Below are positions 46,266-61,200 of a stretch of 64,000 nt of DNA, in pieces. Position 1 is the stretch's first letter, and every line of letters begins with the position of its first letter. The notes below the pieces were generated by a model. The model was not told the origin of the DNA and ran no database searches. It saw only the letters and a program-made list of their open reading frames with translations. This stretch comes from Paramyrothecium sp. XJ0827 (Eukaryota; Ascomycota; Sordariomycetes; Hypocreales; Stachybotryaceae), in assembly GCA_020881915.1 (NCBI GenBank), contig JAJFPB010000002.1, forward strand, positions 5,529,001 through 5,593,000. The letters are read 5' to 3'. The translations under genes and the position numbers were made by a program.

Positions 46266-49200
46266 CTGGAATCAATGTCGATGTCAAGCGCATCAATCTC
46301 CTTCAGGAGAGCTTGTCGCGTGATGGGCTCAACAAGAACGATTTGGTCAAGCTCGGCGTCTGTTGGCTTGTCTTGAGTATTCTGATAGTTCGCCAGAGCC
46401 GCTAAAGTGCCATGTCGGAAGATATCGGCCACGGCCAACTCAACGCCAAACTTGCGAGCCTCCACCACAAGTTTCATGGCTGTAATAGAGTCGCCTCCGA
46501 GGCGGAAGAAGTTGTCGTCAAGCCCGATCGAATTGGGGTTGATGTTTAGAACGCGTGACCAGAGTTGCTGTAGTTGTCTCGCCGCGTCCGTGGTTGGCGC
46601 CTTGCGCGTAATGCCCTCCGTCAAAAGTCCCCGCAACTGAGCCAACTGCTCGGTTGTCAGGCTTGCTCCTATCTCCTTCAAAGCCGTTCGGCTTGTCTCT
46701 CCTTCGGCTGTGCGCGGTAAAGCATGCAGTGGGACAAAGACCGAAGGAACCATCTGCTGAGGCAGCGTATCCTCAAGTCTAGCCCGCACTGCCTGAATAG
46801 CAGAAGTAGCTCGCTTATCGAAAGCAGTGAGGAGTCCCTTGTCTCCATTATCACCTGTCTCAATTCCGTCCTTCTTCAAAACCAGGAATCCCATCAGTTG
46901 TGGACGCCTCGAACCATCATCACTTGTACCTATGAGTTCCACTGCCAGCTCAGCAATATCCGGCGAAGCTGTCCTCGCTCGTTGCTCAATCTGGTCTATA
47001 TCCACTCGCTTTCCACCCAGCTTAACTTGCAATTCTTTCTTTCCAACCAACTCAAGTGTGCCATCACTCTTGAGCTTCGCCAAGTATCCCGATTTGTAAA
47101 ATTGTGTTCCAGTCTCGCACGGCTCGAAATCAGCTCTCCAGGATGGTGCAGGGACAAACGCAAGTTTCGTCTTGACTGTCTCCGCAGGTGGATTATCATG
47201 GATTGTGTTGGTTTCAACAAGGATCTCTCCTGGTGCGCCGATGAGAGCAAGTTGGTTGTGATTATCGGAATTCACAATCCAGAACCTTCCACCGGCGGCT
47301 TCCCCAATAATGCTGGCCAGAGGCGACGAAGCATCTATAAGTGGCTGTGTCTCGTTCCACTTCCACAACATATTCTTTTCGTATGCGGTGAAACTCTCAA
47401 TCTGACTGATTTCGGAGTCGGAAGGTGATTCGGCCAGGTGCCTGACCACCGTGCTGAAATGACGCAAGAATCTCTCCATCAACCATGGATCCACCACCCG
47501 GGAATCGAAGTCAGCCCTGATTGTCGTATCCTCACGGCCTAATAGACACTGGATGGTCACGGCATATGTCGAAAATGCCCCTTCTTTGCCTGCTCCATGC
47601 CACGTCCCAAAGGAATCCTGAGCATCGTCTCCCTCTTCTGCGCTGGGTTGTACGGCAAGCAATGTCTGGAAACCGCAAGCCGCTCTACCATTCTCATCCA
47701 CCTTTGCGATGCGCTGTAAGCCTGTCTGCTCGTACTCTATCATTTCCGTTGCATCTTGGCCCACACTCTGCAAGAATTCTTGAACTCCCTGCTCCTGTGG
47801 CACTCTGATTCGAACAGGTACGGTTGCGATGGTTGGACCGACGATTTCCTCGATGCCATCCACCGGAGCGTTACGGCCCGACAAAACTGCACCGAAGACC
47901 ACATCTGATGTGCTCTGGAACTGGCTCACCACTAGCGCGAGTGCACCACGTAGGAGGGTAGCCATCGTAAACTCTTTCTTGGCTCTCGTCGGGATGATGA
48001 AGCTGATAGTGTCGTCTGCCAAGGGCTCTTGAACAGAGGGTGGCAGCGAAGGGAATGTCACAAAGTCACCTCCCTGCAGGTATTTCCGCCAATAGTTCTC
48101 AGTGCTCTCGTCCTCGTTGCCCGTAATTGATCGGACGAAAGTATTGAAGCCTGGAGGGCGCGTTGTGGCCGTCTGGCCATGGTAAGCTTGGCCCACCAGC
48201 TCCAGAATCAGGCCATGAGACCATCCATCATAAAGAGCGTGATGCATCGTCCATACAAAATACCTAGGCTGGCCTGGTTGACCTTCGACTAAACCATACC
48301 TCGCCAAATGATCACCCAGCCCCATTGGGGTGGCATTATCCTGGTCGAGATATTCTTGAAGGTCGGTGGACCGTGCCCAGTCAATGGCTTCTTCGCACAC
48401 AACTTGAGTCAGACCAAGTTGAGGGTGCTGAACAATCTTCGTACGCAGGATTGCCGAAGCCTGATGCACTTGATCCCAAGCGGCTACAAACGCCTTGGTA
48501 TCCACTTCCTTGGACAGCTCGAGATAAACTTGTCTGACATAGCTGCCGTCTCGCTTTGCTGTAAGTGACAGCAATCCCTCCTGGAGGGGCGTGCAGGGAT
48601 AAGCGTCTTCCACCTCTGCCACGTCGACGCCGGCCAGTGTAGCAAATTCTCGTCGCAAATATTCCGGTGATTGCTGTGTCCCGAGGAGGGAGAATGGTTC
48701 AATGTTGCCTTGAACATCAGTTGTGGAAGGGCCGTGGGCTTTCAGGGCTGCTTGCTTGTCGCAAACCTCGGCTTGCGCCGCGAGCGTGGGGTTTCTGAAG
48801 ATGTCTGCAACGGCAATGCTGATTCCGATTCGTCGTGCCTGGCTGACGGCCTTCATAGCAGCTATGGAATCACCACCCAATATGAAGAAGCTGTCATCCG
48901 GGCCGATAGCAGCGGGGTTGATGTAGAGGACTTCACTCCAGATGCGTTGAAGGTCGCGCTCGGTTTGGGACGTAGGCTGGTAGTTTTGTTCTTCCGTTGC
49001 TTGTGCTAGCTTTGGAGCACCTTCAGTAAGCGCCTTGCGGTCAACCTTACCATTCTGGTTGACCGGCAGCTCGTCAAGGATAATGATGGCTTGAGGCCTC
49101 ATGTACGTAGGAAGCTGGGTTCGAAGTGTCTCAAGGAGGCGGTACTCAATTCTCTGCCTGTACCTTTGCTGCAGAGGCCGACTGCTCAGTGCATGGTACT

Positions 49201-52200
49201 TGCGATCCTCGTGGTCCGTAGGGAAATTAAAGAGAGCCCTGCTGCCTTCTGGGTGCGACTGGTAGTGGTGGAAGACGGCATCAAAGCCGCCCCGCTGAGA
49301 ATGTTGCCGGGCCCAGCTGATGTCAACCTTGTAGCTAGTCTGTGCAGCGAACCGTTCAAGGTCGAGAGGAGTGAGGGCATGCCAGTCCTGGGCCTTTGCG
49401 ACGAGAGACGCTATAGTATCTTCTGTCCCTTTTTCAATGGCGTCAACAATACACCGCTCAGAAATTGTGTACTTGTAGGGAATGTTCGAGATGGCAACAT
49501 ATTCAGATATCGCTGAGCGGTCTTGCAGCAATTGCACAAGCGTCTTCGCGTCAAGGCGACTCCCGTGGAAATCAATCCACTCATTGTCTGCAATGTGGTG
49601 AACCTCTTTCTTCTGTACCTTTTTTCTGATATGCAAAACGGCGGCGTATCGGTAGCAGCTCAACTCGTTGATGGCCTTCATCTTCTTGGGAACGATTTCG
49701 ACATGGTCAATCAGATCGGGGAAATGCTCTGGCAGGGCTGTGAAGAAGCCTGGCTCCACCAACAACTCTTGCTCTGCTCGTGCTGTTGTCCTCATGTGTT
49801 GGCGGATTTCGTCCTTGGTAGCGTCTAGCCCAAGGTTGTGTAATGCTTTGGTGGCCTGGAACTCCTTGTACATAGCATACGATCTCATGTCGCCAAAGTG
49901 GATAGTCTCGACACCCTCTAGCTGGATGAGTTGCTCAATGACCTTGAAAAGATACTCTTGGCGTGGGAAGTACTGAGCCACTGAGTTGATGATGACCAGA
50001 TTGGGGTTGTTGAGCTTCTTCAAGTTGCCAATGTCAGTCGCTGTGCCCTTCTGAAGGTAGATCTTATCTGAGAGACCGGGGATCAGTGTCGAGGCCTGGT
50101 AAACGAAGGAGATTGCTTTTTCGGTGGGCTCGAGACCAACATAGCTTTCCAAGCCCTTCACAAGATTGAATAGCATCATTCCGGTACCAGTTCCGACTTC
50201 CAACACATTTCCAGGTGGACCGCCATTGGTGATTTCGCGAATAGTGTCATCCAACCATTCGTTCATCTCCACCGTATCAATCAATTTTCCATCATACATG
50301 GAGGTCCATGACGTGAAATCTCTACCGATCGAGTCCTTTTGGATATCTTCGAATCCGAGGTACTTGTCGTTGTCAAACAGAGTCTCCCAAAGCTCGACAT
50401 GCTCTGCTTCGTTGGAGTCTCCCGCATCTTCATTGCCGTCCTCTTCGCTTCCATCATCTTCCGCCACGGTAACGAAGCCGACGAGTCGAGTTTGTCCCTC
50501 CTTGCCCTGCGCTATCACGACGGCATCGCGCACGGCATCATCCTTTTGAATCACAGTTTCGATCTCTCCAAGTTCGACACGGTTTCCTTGAACCTTGACT
50601 TGCCCATCAATTCGGCCGAAAAACTCGAGTTGGGCTGTCGCAGGTCGATACCGGACATAATCTCCTGTCCGGTAGGCTCTAACCTCATCTTTCCCAATGA
50701 CCGCTGACACGAAACGATTCTCGTTCAGGTTGGCGTCAGTGTAGCCTCTGGCTAAGCCGTCACCTGTGACAAGCAGTTCTCCGATAACTCCTAATGGGAC
50801 CAAGCGCATCTGCGTGTCCACTACGTACGCACCAGAGTTGCTGATAGCGCGACCGATGGGCACGCTGTCGCTCAGAACTTCTGTTTCTTGAAGACAGTAA
50901 AATGTGCTCATGACTGAGTTTTCGGTAGGGCCGTAGGCGTTGACGACCTTTCTCTTGGTGATCTGCTGTGCCAGTGACAAGTCTCGTCCATCAGCTTTAT
51001 CGCCTCCCACAACGAGCAATTGAAGCTGCGCAAGCATCGCAGGAGATTCGGCGAGACAGTGCTTGAGTAAAACAGGAGTGATGATGGTTGTGTTGATCAT
51101 TTCACGCAAGAAGACTCGAGCCAGCGCTTTGTTGTCGAGGACAGTCATGTTGTCGATGCAGACGATCGTGCCACCATTCAGTAGAGCAGCAAAGATCTCC
51201 CATGTTGTGATATCGAACGATATGTTGCCGATGTGCGCCATGACAGGTGCCGATGGAAGGTGCTGGACAATGTTGTTTTCTGTCACCAGACGCAACACAC
51301 CACGATGCTCGATCATGACTCCCTTTGGCTTTCCAGTAGAACCAGAGGTGAAAAGCACGTAGGCCAGGCTGCTGGCCGATGGAGGCGTGCTTGGTGGCAA
51401 TTTGGTCGAGTCTTGATGGCGGATGTCACCGATACTCACGTACTTGACGTCTTCAAGTTGGAGATTAGGAGTGTTGACACCAGGTCCAAGCAAAACAACC
51501 TTTTGACCATTGATCCTGCTCAAAATATCTTCCACACGCTTTTCCGGGGTTTTCGTATCGAGAGGAAGATAGGCCATGTTGGCCTTGAGGATACCCAAGA
51601 AGGCTATAATGGTCCAGCAAGATCTTGTAGAATAGACACCAACAAGCTGTTCACTCGGGAGAGATTGGGATCTGAGCCAGAATGAAACATCGTCAGACTT
51701 CTGATTCAATTGCGCGTACGTCAGCTGAGTTGACGCATCTTTGACGGCGATTCGATTGGGGAATGTAGCGACTTGTTTGAGGAAAACATCCACAATGCTA
51801 GATTCGCGAGGGTAGTTGGTTTCTTCTACCTGGAGCAATCCAAGCTCTCCGAGGGTAGATAGACCCTTCTCGGTGGCCAGATTCATGGAACCAATGGGCT
51901 CAGATGGTGCCTCAAGTCCGAGATCTAGGATGGTCTGGAAAACTGAAAGCATGCTGCTGATTGTCTTCGGGTCAAACAACTCTGTGGAGTAAGCAACCTC
52001 ACCTCGGAAGCAGTTCTCCTCCTGAGCAACGTGAAACTCGACATCGAAGCGGGAACTCAGTTCCGCATGCAGCTGCTCCGTCTCCACGCCCTCAAACTTG
52101 AAATGACCGAGGTCTTTCTGAGCGTGTAGGGTGAAGACCATCTGCACAAGCGGCTGCCGGGAAATGTCTCGGTTCTGCCTCTTCTTGAGTTCGGCGACAA

Positions 52201-55200
52201 CCTGTTCGAAGGGCACATCTGGGTTCTCTAGCGATGCTTTGTTGGTTGCCTGCACCTGCTGAACTAATTCCTCAAACGTCTGGTCCTCGCCGGTCTTCAG
52301 TCGCAGACATTGCAAGTTGACGAAGAATCCAATGATGTCCCTGAGTTGCCATTTGTCGCGGTTCGCGTTCGCTGTTCCAATAGTGGCGTCTTCGGATCCA
52401 GTGAGGCGGTAATGAGTTGCTCGGAATGCAGCCAGGAGAGCCACGAACGGTGTCACCTCCCGTTGTCTGCAGAAGCTCTGGAGTCTGTCATAGAGACTGC
52501 CCTCGATCGTGATTGTTTGTATCGCGGCTTGGCCAGACAGGGTTGCAGGCCTCTGGTAGTCACAGAACAACTCTGCAGGCTGACTGTTTTCCAATTGCGT
52601 AGTCCAGTAGACGAGCTGTTTTTGGTAATGATCAACCTGATCCTGTTGCTTTTGCCATACCGCGTAGTCGCGGTAGCTGATCGGTAAAGGCTGGAGGCAT
52701 GACAGAGGATCTTCGCCACGTAAGGCAGCCGAGTAGAAAACAGACAATTCCTTCTGGAGAATACTGGATGACCAACCATCGTTAATGATATGGTGCATGA
52801 CAACTGAGAGTACGTGATATTCTTGGCTGAACCGGTAAACAGTGATTCTCCAGCTCGTCTCCTTTTTCAGATCAAAAGGAGTATTTTGCTCAATCTCTAA
52901 GGCTTTCTCAAAAGCTGCCTCGTCGCCTTCGGCGATGTCGATAATGTTTAAATCCTTGGGCTCGAAAGGCTGGACAATCTGCAGCTCGACATCATTCTCG
53001 GTTGCGAATGTAGTCCGAAGTGTTTCGTGTCGGTTTTCTAAAGCATCAAGTGCTGATTTCAGAGCATCAAGATCGAGTGGTCCACGGATTTTCATTGCAT
53101 AGGGCATGAGGTACTGCGTGGAGTTTGGATAGAGTTGGTCGAGGAACCACAGACGACTCTGGGCATAGGACTGCTCCACTGGCCCCTCTAGCTGAGTTCT
53201 GGGGATATCTTCAGGGATGCTGTTGGCTGCCAAGCGGGCCGCATCTGCAAGATGGTGCAATCTCGGTTTATGCAAGACATCGGACACGCCAAAATCGAGA
53301 CCAAGCTTGCGGGCCTCGCCGACAACCATCATTGCCGTGACCGAGTCACCACCTAGCTGAATGAAGTTATCATCAAGTCCGATGTTGTTAACTGGAAGGT
53401 TCAGAACGCGTGCCCAGACGTCGCGTATGAGCTTTTCCTTGTCTGTAGATGGCTGTCTCTTGTTTCCGTTCGAGGCAGTCCTCTGCCGAGCGAGATCCTC
53501 AGCCGAGAGTATCGCACCGATTGCCCGCAGACGTCTTGAGTCGGTCTTTCCTGACGCTGTTTGTGGTATAGATGAAAGGTGGAAGTACACTGTGGGCACC
53601 ATATAAGACGGGAGTCGCTGTTGCAACTCGAGCTCAAATTCTGCGTCAGGTCGTGCCAAATACACATCCGCGGAGACTTCACAAAGTTGGTGAAGGGCTT
53701 CTTCGCCGTTCTTTCGAACGATGGGTGAGGAGCCGTTCGCGATATAAGCGGCGAGTAATGGCTTCCCAGATTCGTCCTTGAGCGTGACTATCTCGGCTGC
53801 TACTTCAGTGTTCGGACCGAGAGCCTCCCGAATGTGGTGTTCAACCTCCGCAAGCTCCAAGCGTTGGCCGCGAATCTTGGCTTGTGAGTCCTTTCGTCCA
53901 ATGAAGATCATTCTGCCGTCTTTCTCGTATCGCACAAGATCTCCGGTCTTGTACAAGCGTCCGCGTCGGCCTGGTTGACCCGCAGTCCCACGGACCAACC
54001 ATTCAGGGTCATCAACGAAGACCTCGGCAGTTTTCTGTGGGTTCTTGAGGTATCCCCGTGCTAGGATATGGCCTTCGACTAGGAGCTCACCAATTGCTCC
54101 AATAGGCACAAGTCGGTTGTGGTCCTCCGGTGATACAACCCATGTGACAGACCCGACGGCGTGGCCAATGCATCGGCTTTCCAAGTTCGTGTCCATGGTG
54201 CTGACGGAGCAACAAATTGTGCATTCAGCGGGCCCATAGGCGTTCAAGGCCACTGGTACGTTGGAGAACATCTCAATATCCTTTTCGGTTGGCTTCTCAC
54301 CGCAAAGAACCAACTTGTTCAATTTGGCAACTGAGTCCGCGTGCAGTGTTCTGGCAACCGATGGTACTAGAACAACAGTGTTCACCGCCAGCGTGTTGAT
54401 ACTCTCGTTAATATCCGAGTGTCGGTCCCGAGGCACACAAATACATCCGCCGAAGATTAGAGTAGTAACGAGCTCGACAATGCAGGCATCGAAAGCGTAT
54501 GACGAAAATTGCAGCACGCGTATGCTGTTGTCAAAATCTGCAATGCCTCCATGTCCGGAACAGCCAGTGCTGGCAGCCCTATGAGTAATAACAACACCCT
54601 TTGGCTGACCGGTGCTGCCAGATGTGAACATGATATAAGCTGGCGAATCCGGAGTGACGTGTGCGGTGAAATCTGCAGCTTCGGGAAGGGCAGCCAAGCT
54701 GTCAGCGGTCACCTGGAAAATTTCTCTTCCTGCGGTCGCGACATCATCCATTGTCTGTGGCGAAGCTAGAATCAAGCTGGAGTCTCCGGTTTCCTGGATC
54801 ATGTAGTCTCGTCGTGCCGCAGGCAGACTAGGGTCAACAAGTACGAATGCAGCACCGGCCTTAAGCACTGCTTGGATTGCCACGATTGTCCAAATTGACT
54901 TCTCGAAGTAGAGTGGTATGGTGACTTCGGACTGTGAGCTCATTACTTCATGATTGGCGATGTAAGATGCGAGGCGTGTGGACAATCCATCGAGCTCCCT
55001 GTACGAGAGTTCGCCGTCTGCTGAACAGATTGCCGGAGCATTTGGATTGGCTTGAGCATGACTTCGAACAAGGTCGTGCACGCAATTCTCGACCGCCTCC
55101 GGGATGTCTTTGTTCCAGTCCCAAACAGTTGCTTCATCTGCAGCAGACACAGAGTAAATGCTTCCCAAAGTCTGGTCCTGGTTGAGACTCTTAGTCGCTA

Positions 55201-58200
55201 ACTGTTCGACGGCAACACCAAGCTGATGAAGGAGCTGCGTGACGTGCCACTTGCTAATGACGTCTGAATCAAAGCCCGCTTTCACCACGACTTGATCCGC
55301 CCCAAGAATACACTCCACTGCGAGAGCATAAGTGACGAAGCCTTCTTGGTCGAGAGCTGTCCGCCATGTTCCGAGCACATCGTCTTTGAGTGGGGCGCCC
55401 TCTGGCTGAACAGCAAGTAATGTCTGGAAGCTAACACCAGATCGACAGTTGTCATCTAACCGAGCAATCTTGTGCAAGCCCGTCTGTTCATATGCCATCA
55501 TGTCTGTTGATTGCTGCTGGACTTGATGTAGATACTCCGGTACAGATAACTTTGTTGGTGTCCGAATTCTGACCGGGATTGTTGCGATCGTGGGGCCAAT
55601 AATCTTTTCAATGCCTTCAACAGGCGCGTTACGTCCAGAAACAGTGGCTCCAAAAATGACATCCGAGGAGCTGGTATACTGGCTAATGACAATAGCCAAT
55701 GCACCACGTAAAAGTGTCGATGTGGTAACTTCGGTCTTTGCAGGTAATGGGAAACTAGTTTCCACGATATCATTGGCCCGTGGAGCATGATTCGAGGTGG
55801 GCAAGGCTGGGAAAGGCGCGAACTCTGGCTCTGCCATTTGTGTTCGCCAGAAGTTCTCGGCTTCTAGGCGATTCACCCCTAGAGCCTGCTTCACAAAGGC
55901 GTTGAATCCAGTCTGTTCGCCGAGCGGAAGTCCTGCAAAGGCTTTGCTAGCCAATTCCACCGACAGTGGGAATGACCAGCCATCATATGTAGCGTGGTGA
56001 ACAGACCAGACCAAAAATCGCGGTGCCTTCTCACCGGAAGTGATGAAAGAGAATCGAGAAAGTCGATCACCAAGCCCCATAGGTCGAGATTTGTCGTGCT
56101 CTAGATAGGTGCCTAGATCTGTATCGTGCCCCCAGTCGATGGTTTCTCGACAAACAACTTGTACGAGGCCCAGGCTACTGTGCTGAACGATGTGAGTACG
56201 GAACATTGGGGTGAGTCTTACCATTGTTTCCCAGGCTGCCTTGAAGTGACCCTCGTCCACGTCTTCAGGTAGCTCCAAAACAGCTTGCATCAAATAATCA
56301 CCAGATCTCTTGCCTGTGAGCGACAAGAGACCTTCTTGGAGGGGCGTACAAGGGTATGCATCCTCAATAAGATCAGTGGAAATACCACAGAGACTGGCCA
56401 GATCCGGTAGCAGGTCTTTTTCTCCGAACTTGTCAAGCAGTAGTGAGTATGGCGCTACAGTCTCACTCTGGATCTTGTCTGCGGTGCTTGATTGGATTCG
56501 GGCCTGTGCCGCGAGGACAGGTTGACGGAAAATGTCCGACACTGTGAGGTCCAAACGCTCCTTGTGCGCTATTCCGACTAGTTTCATGGCGGAGATCGAA
56601 TCACCACCCAGTCGGAAGAAGCTGTCGTCAAGCCCGATGTCCTCAACGCTGAGGTTAAGAACCTGGGACCACATGTCTCGGAGGCGATACTCGGCATCGG
56701 TTGTTGGGCTGCGCTTCTGGCCCCAAGTTGCGGCTCTGAGGAGATCGAGCTCCTGTTTGGAGAGTTCCGACGCAATCTGCTTCAGACGTCTGCGATCCGT
56801 CTTCCCAGAAATTGTGAGCGGAATTTTGGAGATCGGGATGAGAACGGATGGGACCATGTAATGTGGCAATCGACCCTCCAACCAAACTTGAGTGCTTCGG
56901 ATGACTTTTGTTACCTCCTGGAGGTTTTTCTTTTCTCCCTCACTCTGGAAGCTGCTGTAATCTGCAAAACCATGCACTGTTTCAATGACAAGGAAACACA
57001 CCAACTCCGGATTGCTAGAGGATGAGCTTTGGATTGTAGCAAGCTCAACGACTGCTTGTTTGACGCTATCAGCGGCAAGCTTTGCATGATACTCAATCTC
57101 GCCCGCCTCAATTCTCTGGCCGCGCAACTTTACCTGCATATCCTTACGCCCAAGCAGTTCAATTGAACCGTCTTGCGTAAACGCTGCAAGGTCGCCTGTC
57201 TTATAGAACCTCGATCCCTTGCCCCCAGGCCCGAATTGAAATCTCCATGTCGGAGCATCGATGAAGGCGGCGGCCGACCTCTCGGGGTCGGAAAGGTAGC
57301 CACGGCCGATAGTAGGCCCTTCGATAATGACTTCACCAGGCGCACCTATAGGGACGAGTTGATTATGATCCAAGGGGTCGACGATCCAGTATATGCCGGC
57401 GGTGGGTTTGCCTACATCACTAGTGGTAGAAGAAGGCTGAAGGTGGCTGGATGAGACCACCGCAGATGTCTCGGCGCTGCCGTAAGTCTGGCGCAGCATG
57501 ACCTGCTGTCCGGCTGCCCACTGCTCGATCTGGGCTGCCCGAATAGGCTCACCGCCAATACAGATCGTTCGAAGAGATGGTACGGTATCAGGGCTTAGAT
57601 TCGCCAAGGTTGTTGATGTAAGGAAAGCCCAGTTGGCATCCAACTTGTTGATGGTTTCAACAAGATTTGCACCGCGTTCCTCTTCTGAGGGAATGCAAAT
57701 GCAGCCGCCATAGATCAAAGTCATCAGCTGCTCCATGATAGCACCAGCGAAGTTGTATGACCCAAACTGCAACGCCCGAACATTAGAACTCATGTTCATT
57801 CTAGGACCGTGCTGGACTGCGGCCGAGCAGTAAGATTGGTGTTCGATGATGACACCCTTGGGTTCACCTGTACTACCGGACGTAAAGATGATGTACGCGG
57901 CGTTTGATGGCAGTGTCGATACCTGCAGAGGAGACTTGCTCGTGGGGATGGCCGCGAATAACTCTGAGTTGATTGCAATGGTTGTTTCCACGAAATCATG
58001 AAGTCTTGACTTGCAGGCAGATGAGGTTAGAGAAACTGTTGCCTTGACCTTTTTGCAGAGCGTCTGAATTCTGGTGTCCGGTAAACCAGGGTCAAGGAGC
58101 ACAAAGGCACCACCGGCCTTGAGGACACTGAGCATGGCAACGACGGTCCACTTCGACTTCTCGGAGCAAATAGGCACAATTATTTCAGGGCCGACGCCTA

Positions 58201-61200
58201 GGCTGGAGAAGTGGTGCGAGAGCTGGGAAGAAAGTGAATCCAAATCCCCTCGAGTTAGACTGCCATCCCATGCTTGGACTGCGGGTGCACCGGGTTGTTG
58301 TTGAGCATGTTCGGCAATGAGTTCGTGGATGCAGTTTTCCACTAGCAACTGCTTGGCGGTGGGATTCCACGCTGACAATACTGCAGCGTCATCCTTTGTC
58401 ACGTCGCAGATGGCTCTTAAAGTCTGGTTGGGCCCGGCGCTCGCGAGTCGCTGGAGCAGGTTTCCAAAGCGCTGTAGCATCTGGTCCATCTTCCACGAGT
58501 CGACCACTCTCGAATCATAGCTCGACTTGATTGTAATCGCGTTTTCAGCGAGGAAGCACTCGAAAGTCACAGCGTACGTTGTGAACGATTCCTGATTGGC
58601 AGCGGCTTGCCATGTGCCAAGTATATCCTTGCCTTCCAGCTCTTCCTCCTCCCCTGTGTGTACGACCAGGAGAGTCTGAAACTTGCACGCATTCTTGGTA
58701 TCCTCGTTGACCTTGGCAATACGTTGAAGGCCTGTCTGTTCGTGAGCAATCATATCCGTAGCCTCTTCTTGCAGAGTTTCAAGATAATTCGTGACAGCAT
58801 CCTCCTTGTCCACTTGAATGCGGACAGGCACAGTTGCAATTGTGGGTGCGATGAGTTCTTCGACACCCGCAACGGGCGTATTGCGTCCTGAGACTGTTGC
58901 TCCGATCACAACGTCGGCTGAGCCAGAATACTGACTTAGGAGCACGCCTAGCGCTGCACGAACCAAGATAGATGGTGTCGTCGAGTTGTGCGTCTGCACG
59001 AACGGGAACTTGACTTCCGAAATGGAGTCTGTGCTGGGCTCCTGAACACTAGGAGGAAGAGCAGGGAAAAGCGCAAAACTACCGTTCGCCAGATATGTTT
59101 GCCAATAACTCTCCACCTCCACATCTTGCAATCCAACAAGAAGGTATTTCAAGAATGAGTTGAAGCCCACCACAGGCTTTTGCACGGCGGCCCCTGCAGA
59201 TTGGTAAGACTTATACACTCGATCCATGATAAGCGACAAAGACCATCCGTCAAACAAGGCGTGGTGTATCGTCCAGACAAAGTACTTCGCCTTATTATCC
59301 CCTTCTGTCAGAAGAGCGTATCGCGATAAGGAACCTCCCGAGTGCATGAGTGTCGAACTGTCCTCTTTGAGGTACTCGGTCAGCGTGCTTTCTGGTTGAA
59401 GCCATTGGATTCCATCTTCGCAAACGACTTGAAGCAGGCCTAAGCGCTCGTGCTGAACGACTCGGGTACGCAAAACGGGGAGTGATTGAACAACTTCTTC
59501 CCAGGCGGCACGGAAAGCGTCAATATCGATCTCTGGGTCCAACAGAAGAACTGACTGCTTCACATAATCGCCCGAACGCTTAGCGGTTAAGGATAAAAGG
59601 CCTTCTTGGATTGGTGTGCAGGGATATGCGTCCAGGACTGACGTGGCAGGGACATCGCAAAGCGCAGCTAAGCTCTCCTTGAGTTCGGCCCGCGGCAGCT
59701 CTTGGTCCAACAATGAGAAAGATAGTATCTCCTCATCTGCAGAGTCTGCTGTAAGCATGAGAGCCACTTGAGCCTGGCTAGCAAGCGTGGGATTGCGGAA
59801 AATGTCGGCAGCCACAAGCGACAGGCCAGCCTTGCGCGCCAACCCAACCAGTCTCATTGCCGCAATGGAGTCTCCACCTAAGCGGAAGAAACTGTCATCG
59901 ACACCAATGTCCTTCGTGTCGACATTTAGCGCCTTCGCCCAGAGAGCGACGAGACGCCGTTCTGCTTCCGTGCGTGCTCTGCGCTTCTGGCCGGCTGCCA
60001 TCGCGCGGAACTGCGTCAGTTTGTCCGTGCTGATCAAGGCTCCCATCTCACGTAGACTTCTACGATCCGTTTTTCCAGAGGCTGTGAGAGGCATCTTGAC
60101 TATGGGTACCAGGAGAGACGGCACCATGAAGTACGGAAGCACCTTCTCCAGTCTAGCTTGAATTGTACGGATGACAGCACTGGTTAAGTCGCCATAGATG
60201 TCGTCTCCAGTCAGGCGAACAAAACCCACAAGCTCGGGCCCTCGTGTGCTGTCCAAGGTGGTAACGAGTTCGACAACGACCTCCTGAACGTCCGATGTTG
60301 ACAGCTTGATCTGGTGTTCCACCTCTCCAACTTCGATACGTTGTCCACGAAGCTTGACTTGGCTGTCTCTGCGACCAAGCAGGCGAATCGAGCCATCTGC
60401 ATTGTATACACCCAAATCACCTGTCTTGTAGAACCGGGTGACTGGTCCAACTGGGCCATACTTAGAGCGCCAGGCTGGTGCGGATATCATGGCCGCAGCC
60501 GTCTTTTCAGGCTGTCCAATGTACTCCCGGCCGACCACAGGACCTTCAATGATGATTTCACCCGGAACACCTAGGGGCGCCAGGTAGTTGACATTGTTAG
60601 CGTCCACAAGCCAAATTCTCTCCCTTGATGGCTTGCCGATGTCCTGCGGAGTGGATGATTCCAGCAACCGGGCTGATGAAACGACGCCGGATTGTTCTGC
60701 AGAGCCATACGTTTGACGCAGGTGAACTTTGGGCGACCACAGCTTAATCTGCGCTCTCTTAATGGGCTCACCACCAACACAGATTGTCTTCAGACAGGGC
60801 ACATCTTCTGGCCCCAAGGTTGCTAGCACAGTCGATGTCATGAATGTCCAGTTAGCATCGAGCCGACGAATCGACTCGGCTAGTTGAGCACCTCTCTCCT
60901 CATCGGACAAAACACAAACACAGCCGCCATGAACAAGAGTCATCAGGATCTCAATAATGCATCCTGCAAAGTTGTAAGAACTGAACTGTAGAGCTCGCAT
61001 CGAAGAGCTCATGTTCATGGATCGATGGCTCGTCGCAGCCGAGCTGCAAGAGCGGTGTTCAATGATCACGCCCTTAGGCTCGCCTGTGCTGCCGGACGTA
61101 AAAATGATGTAGGCCGGATTATGCGGAGCAGCCTTTTGTACCGTGGCTGTGGTGGCTCTTGGTGCTTTGAAGAAATTATTATCCAGGATGACAGTCTTTT

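Noticed and set aside
46724..47428. 234-codon plus-strand frame and many others inside 45-64 kb
   Set aside because: Antisense or out-of-frame to the continuous NRPS frame; no motifs.
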